A stretch of DNA of 11,092 nt, from NCBI GenBank assembly GCA_019633425.1, contig WSUB01000435.1:1-11092 (forward strand), written 5' to 3'. The translations under genes and the position numbers were made by a program. The notes beneath the pieces were generated by a model. It worked only from the letters and a program-made list of their open reading frames with translations, ran no database searches and was not told the origin of the DNA. This DNA comes from Tulasnella sp. 424. Its lineage: Eukaryota; Basidiomycota; Agaricomycetes; Cantharellales; Tulasnellaceae. This document shows, piece by piece, positions 7,644-11,092 of this stretch (position 1 is its first letter; each line of letters opens with the position of its first letter).

Positions 7644-10600
7644 ATGGTTACGAGCAATGGATCGACAGTGGCCGACAGACAGCCGGCCGCCAAGCCGCGG
7701 GTGACTTCCAGCCGATTGCCCGAGACTCTGACGGATAGCGCCCAAGACCCAAGACATAGCGAGAGAATCAAATCCCTCCAAAAAACAATAGAATCAATCC
7801 TCGACGTAAGTCTGCTTTCTGTATGCGCGGTTGGCGGTAACTGACCTTGGTTTAGGGCACCGAGTGGCCATCGGAATCTAAAGAGGCCGCAAAGGCCTTG
7901 CGAAGCACCGTCAGGTCCTCACCAGATATTCCCAACAATACTACCAGCATTTCTCAAGAGCTACAAGACCTCATTGAGCAATATATACAGTGCATATGAT
8001 GCTCTGAAAAACAGTCGGTTTGTGCTAACGTTTCTCTATCAGAACCTTGGAGGATGTCCATTCACGATTGAAAGACGCGTCCTCCAAGTCAGGGATGCAA
8101 AGATGGAAAATCCTCCAGCGGATCAAATCGTTGGCGTCTAACCGTTCAAGCAAGTGTACTTTACTTTTCCAAACCTGCCAAGACGATGTATCCAAAATCG
8201 TGATGTCTTTCGATGTACGTAGACGAAGTTCATTTTCAGGCGCACTTTGTCTCATGCGTCTTCTTGAAGGAGTGCTTGGAGAATGACCGGAAAAAAGGTG
8301 AGAAGGACCGAGTTCGAGTTCTTTCATCGGAGACTCATGTCCCGTTTATTCAGCGGAGGACCTTGTAGCCTCTGGAGTACTTCCCGGATCACATACTCAG
8401 CCGACCGGGGCAACCGCCGGGAAAACGGGTGCAGAGGCTTTCAACGCTCGGACAACGCCCGCCGAACAAGGGATTACGTCCACCGATTTGACTTCCGGTG
8501 CATCCCCGATTCAACACCCATCGTCCTCCGTCCACGAGGACATAGAATCTCGAAGTGAGATCAGTGCCGAAGCTCTCAGCATTGCCAGAAAGACTTTCAA
8601 AGGCGTAGAAATCGCGTCTGGGTCCATTCCTGTTGTGGGGAACTTCGTCGCCGCCGCTGCCAAAGTGGGATTGGCATTTGTAGACTCGATCCAAGTATGT
8701 TAAGCTGCATGTCATTCTCTGTGTTTGCTGCTGACAAGGTTATCTCAGACTATGAACAGCAATGACGACCTGGCAAAAGATTTGGGATCGCGCACAGCCA
8801 AACTGTCTACACTTCTCTCAAGCTTCAACAAGAAACCGAACGAGTCGGATCATGGAGAAGGGATAGTGAGCCATATCGACGACCTGCAAGAGTATGTTCC
8901 TATCAACTCTTCGGCCCAGTGTACTAAGGCTTCGACCAGGGAGCTCCGGAAAATGTACGCCAAAGTGAAAGAATGGGAGTCCTCGGGTCGCTTTCAAAAA
9001 GTCTTTTACGCTCGCGACCACGCGGAAACATTGAAGAGTTATCAGGGGTCGATCCAGACGGCCCTGGAGGAAATGCAAGTTAGTAAAATACCACTGTGTC
9101 TTTACATGGCTCTCATCTAACTTTGCCGGCGACCAGCTCCTCGTGGGCATTGACACACGCAGCATCGTAATTGAACTCAGTCAGTCCCTTTGACTCCACG
9201 ACGCCATACTTTTCTGACTCCATATCCCAGAAAACACTGAAGTACAGAAGGAGAGGCGTCGCCTTCTGAAGTGCCTTGGAGATGGAAAATATGGAGCACG
9301 AGGCAATGCGATTGAAGAGGTCACCTGCTTCCCGGGGACAAGAGTGGGAATACTGGAGCGGGTCAACACCTGGATTAGGGAATCGTCGACTGATGACCGG
9401 GTGCTGTGGATCCGTGGGATGGCTGGGAGAGGGAAGTCGACCATTGCTTCGACGGTGTTTCACAGCTGGAAATGCCGAGCCTCCTGCGCAATCTTCCACT
9501 TCCGTCGCGGACAGATCACACTGAACACACGTGTTGTTTGCGCTCTCGCACGACAGCTTGGAAGCAGTTTGGTTCCAGAGATCAGAAACGCAGTGCTCGA
9601 GAGCGTGCAGGAGAATCAGGACATCGCGGATGAACGCCTTGAAGAGCAATTCAAAGCGCTCTTCGTTACTTCCCTGACAAGGCTCGACAACCAAAACCAC
9701 CCGATCCTCATCGTCGTCGATGCTCTCGATGAATGCGACGACCCAACGAATGCTGAGCACTTTGCTCGACTCATTAATCGACATTCCGCATCACTACCCG
9801 CCAACGTCAAATTCTTCCTTACATCCCGTCCGGAAGCCCATCTCATTCGGGCTTTGGAGCCCGGGAGGTGCCGCTCGGAGGACCTGGACACGGCTGCCGA
9901 TGTGTCAGGAGACCTGGAGCGATTCATTCAAGAAGCCTGCAGGCAAATCCGAGACTCTGACCCCGACGTTCCGAAGGACTGGCCTTCGTCCAAAGACGTC
10001 AGTCGGTTAGTGGAGATGTCCCAAGGTCTATTCCAGTGGGCACGCACAGCGGTCACATATATGCGCAGCGGGTCGCCGGTGGACCGATTGCGGGAACTAC
10101 TGAAACGCCCTTCGAAATGGAGCGGGCTTGACGACCTGTACCACCAGATCCTCGAAAAGGCCTTTAATAGCTTCAAGCTAGACCGAGAACGAAAGGATCT
10201 CTTACACCAAATATTAGGAACCCTTGTAGTGGCACCGTATCCAGTCTCCCTCGATGTCGTTGCCGGCCTGTACCGTATTAACAAATTCTTCGAGGAGATG
10301 GACGAGGCGGACATCATGGTGTTCCTGTGCAAGGACATTCTCGTAGACCTCAATTCCCTCCTATTCATCCCAACATCTTCCAATGAACCAATACGCCTGA
10401 TGCACACCTCTATCCACGATCTTCTGGTCAGCGAGGATCGATGCGAGCGGAAACCTTACTACATCAACATCATCCAGTATCATCAGCAGCTGTCAAGCCT
10501 GTGTTTTTGCACCATGCTCCGACAGCTGAAGGAGAACTTATGTAACTTGACCGACCTTTCCAAATCGAGCTCGGAGGTTCAGGATATTGCTGAACGGGAA

Positions 10601-10986
10601 GTGTCCAAGGCCGTTCTGTATTGTTGCCGATCATGGTCGACTCATCTAACCGAGGGAATAAAGTGGCCAAGCTCGGGCACCAGTACAGGTACTATCGAAG
10701 CCGGTTTCAAATCATTCGGCACGGAGAAGGTCATGTGCTGGCTTGAGGTTATGAGCCTAGTCGGAGCTACTACAGATGCAATTCGAATGGCGAAGCATGT
10801 GTATCAATGGTGTTCGGTGAGTAGAAAACGCAAGTTCAATGTCTTCAAGCAGCCAGAAAAACTGATTGGTGCTCATAGCAATGCCCCGATGAAGGATCCG
10901 AGTTCAGTTCACTCGCGTCATTGTGGAATGACGTCCAGCGTTTCATCACCATGTTCTTGGAGCCCATTTCCACTAGGTGTGGATAG
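7644..10986 (+). CDS. Tandem NACHT STAND paralogue lacking WD40 repeats, with two N-terminal helical modules (probably interrupted)
   Basis: Ten exons read by eye: 7644-7805, 7856-7989, 8043-8214, 8270-8297, 8354-8694, 8749-8891, 8940-9078, 9137-9179, 9231-10816, 10879-10986. They join to 951 codons and a TAG stop. Domains: an extra helical region (about 40-165); an S/T/G/A-rich linker (170-235); the MLKL/HeLo-like bundle (about 240-387); NACHT with GMAGRGKST (450-458, K456), DALDEC (551-556) and SRPE; then the helical bridge up to EPIS. By eye it is roughly 80% identical to gene 1 over the NACHT and bridge regions. In gene 1 the bridge continues into LHIYASALP and the WD40 array, but here similarity ends at nt 10970 and four foreign codons lead to the stop. 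The product, if made, keeps effector and switch modules but has no sensor. It could be a broken gene or a working short receptor. The structure of the 28-nt exon is the least certain part. Confidence 0.82.
7740..8297 (+). other. Coding region for an extra N-terminal helical module of gene 2
   Basis: Exons 1-4 encode a helix-rich stretch with ERIKSLQKTIESIL, ELQDLIEQYIQ, LEDVHSRLKD, ILQRIKSLA and DDVSKIVMSFDECLEND. Hydrophobic residues recur at helical spacing, with two cysteines in the last helix. The layout resembles the second half of the downstream MLKL/HeLo-like bundle. The equivalent part of gene 1 would lie left of the window, so it cannot be compared. No named family is recognised with confidence. 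Confidence 0.5.
8580..9179 (+). other. Coding region for MLKL/HeLo-like four-helix bundle of gene 2
   Basis: The ends of exons 5-8 encode the same helix order as in gene 1: SGSIPVVGNF, four alanines then KVGLAF, SNDDLAKDLG, KVKEWES and ALEEMQ. The second exon (8749-8891) has one codon more than its counterpart; the others have equal length. Conservation between the copies is high, suggesting the effector fold is maintained. The family assignment rests on pattern memory. Confidence 0.6.
9344..10090 (+). other. NACHT NTPase coding region of gene 2
   Basis: P-loop GMAGRGKST is at nt 9416-9442, DALDEC at nt 9719-9736, and SRPE follows a hydrophobic strand near 9826. All key nucleotide-binding residues are retained, so the switch has not visibly decayed despite the loss of the downstream WD40 region. 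Confidence 0.92.
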
Positions 10987-11092
10987 ATTCTGAGCCAGAA
11001 CCTGGTCAATGGCCACAGGCCGCTGGGCCATTTTGTGGTCTAGGTATGCTGGACGAAAACACTCAGGTTCCCGCTTTGGGGGTGTTGTTTGA
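10971..11092. mobile_element. Possible terminus of a CACTA-superfamily DNA transposon (partial)
   Basis: The first base after the end of similarity with gene 1 starts CACTAGGTGT. CACTA is the terminal signature of EnSpm/CMC (CACTA) elements, a superfamily known from basidiomycetes. Within the next 70 nt, CTAGGT recurs (10973-10978 and 11040-11045), and AATGGCC/GGCCATT (11008-11014, 11026-11032) forms an inverted pair; subterminal repeats are common in such elements. The sequence matches nothing else in the window. The other end and a target-site duplication are outside the window, so a retroelement or a recombination breakpoint remains possible. Confidence 0.4.
11008..11032. repeat. 7-bp inverted repeat with 11-nt loop
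   Basis: AATGGCC at 11008-11014 pairs with GGCCATT at 11026-11032; the loop also contains GGCC. It lies inside the foreign sequence after the breakpoint of gene 2, where it could be a subterminal structure of a transposon. Confidence 0.45.

Larger units (their letters stand above)
7806..10878 (+). other. Nine spliceosomal introns of gene 2
   Basis: The introns are 7806-7855 (50 nt), 7990-8042 (53), 8215-8269 (55), 8298-8353 (56), 8695-8748 (54), 8892-8939 (48), 9079-9136 (58), 9180-9230 (51) and 10817-10878 (62). The last five match gene 1 in position, phase and exact length. Branch motifs include CTGAC at 7841-7845, 8731-8735 and 9214-9218, and CTAAC at 8025-8029. The donor GTGCAT at 7990 is weak, but it joins two frames with no stop. 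The 8215 and 8298 introns define a 28-nt micro-exon with CTCAT-type branch sites. Confidence 0.8.
8443..10970 (+). repeat. Segmental tandem duplication, right copy (left copy 22-2540)
   Basis: This is the counterpart of 22-2540. Similarity stops sharply after 10970, where gene 1 continues into the WD40 coding region. Identity is uneven: runs of 35-47 identical bases alternate with more diverged stretches. Confidence 0.9.

Noticed and set aside
8215..8239. A 25-nt intron ending at the TTTTCAG acceptor (8239).
   Set aside because: Too short for splicing. Using the acceptor at 8269 gives a 55-nt intron and keeps the frame through to exon 5.
10976..11092. Splicing from a GTGTGG donor at 10976 to rejoin a WD40 coding part beyond the window.
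   Set aside because: The donor is poor, no paralogous intron exists at this point in gene 1, and the following sequence shows no similarity to the expected continuation.

Overview
The window looks like nuclear DNA of a filamentous basidiomycete, most likely an Agaricomycete. The evidence is two intron-rich genes with very short introns (48-62 nt, GT...AG, CTGAC/CTAAC-type branch points), pyrimidine-rich sequence before a start codon in an ACCATGG context, and proteins of the fungal NOD-like-receptor (STAND, NACHT-WD40) type. I cannot name the species.

Layout: (1) Positions 1-4551, + strand, hold the 3' part (six exons) of a large receptor gene. In order it encodes an MLKL/HeLo-like helical bundle, a NACHT NTPase with intact Walker A and B, a helical bridge, and about 13 WD40 repeats of 43 residues (129 nt), most of them nearly identical. 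Its 5' exons lie left of the window. (2) Positions 4552-7643 are about 3.1 kb with no convincing protein gene; they hold a few small symmetric or repeated motifs and one intron-like signal. (3) Positions 7644-10986, + strand, hold a tandem paralogue in ten exons, with its start codon in the window. It has an additional N-terminal helical region, then the same MLKL-like bundle, NACHT and bridge. Its similarity to gene 1 stops abruptly at 10970. (4) Positions 10971-11092 are unrelated sequence beginning exactly with CACTA. This is compatible with the end of a CACTA-superfamily DNA transposon inserted just before the WD40 coding region, which brings in an early stop codon.

The two genes share all five alignable intron positions, phases and exact intron lengths, and about 2.5 kb of sequence whose net length differs by only 9 nt, so they are a head-to-tail duplication. 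By analogy with fungal NLRs such as HET-D/HET-E, the WD40 propeller would sense a ligand, NACHT would switch and oligomerise, and the helical bundle would execute cell death at a membrane. The second gene, as it reads here, would make a receptor with effector and switch but no sensor. All gene models were built by eye from splice signals and paralogue comparison; no database search was run.
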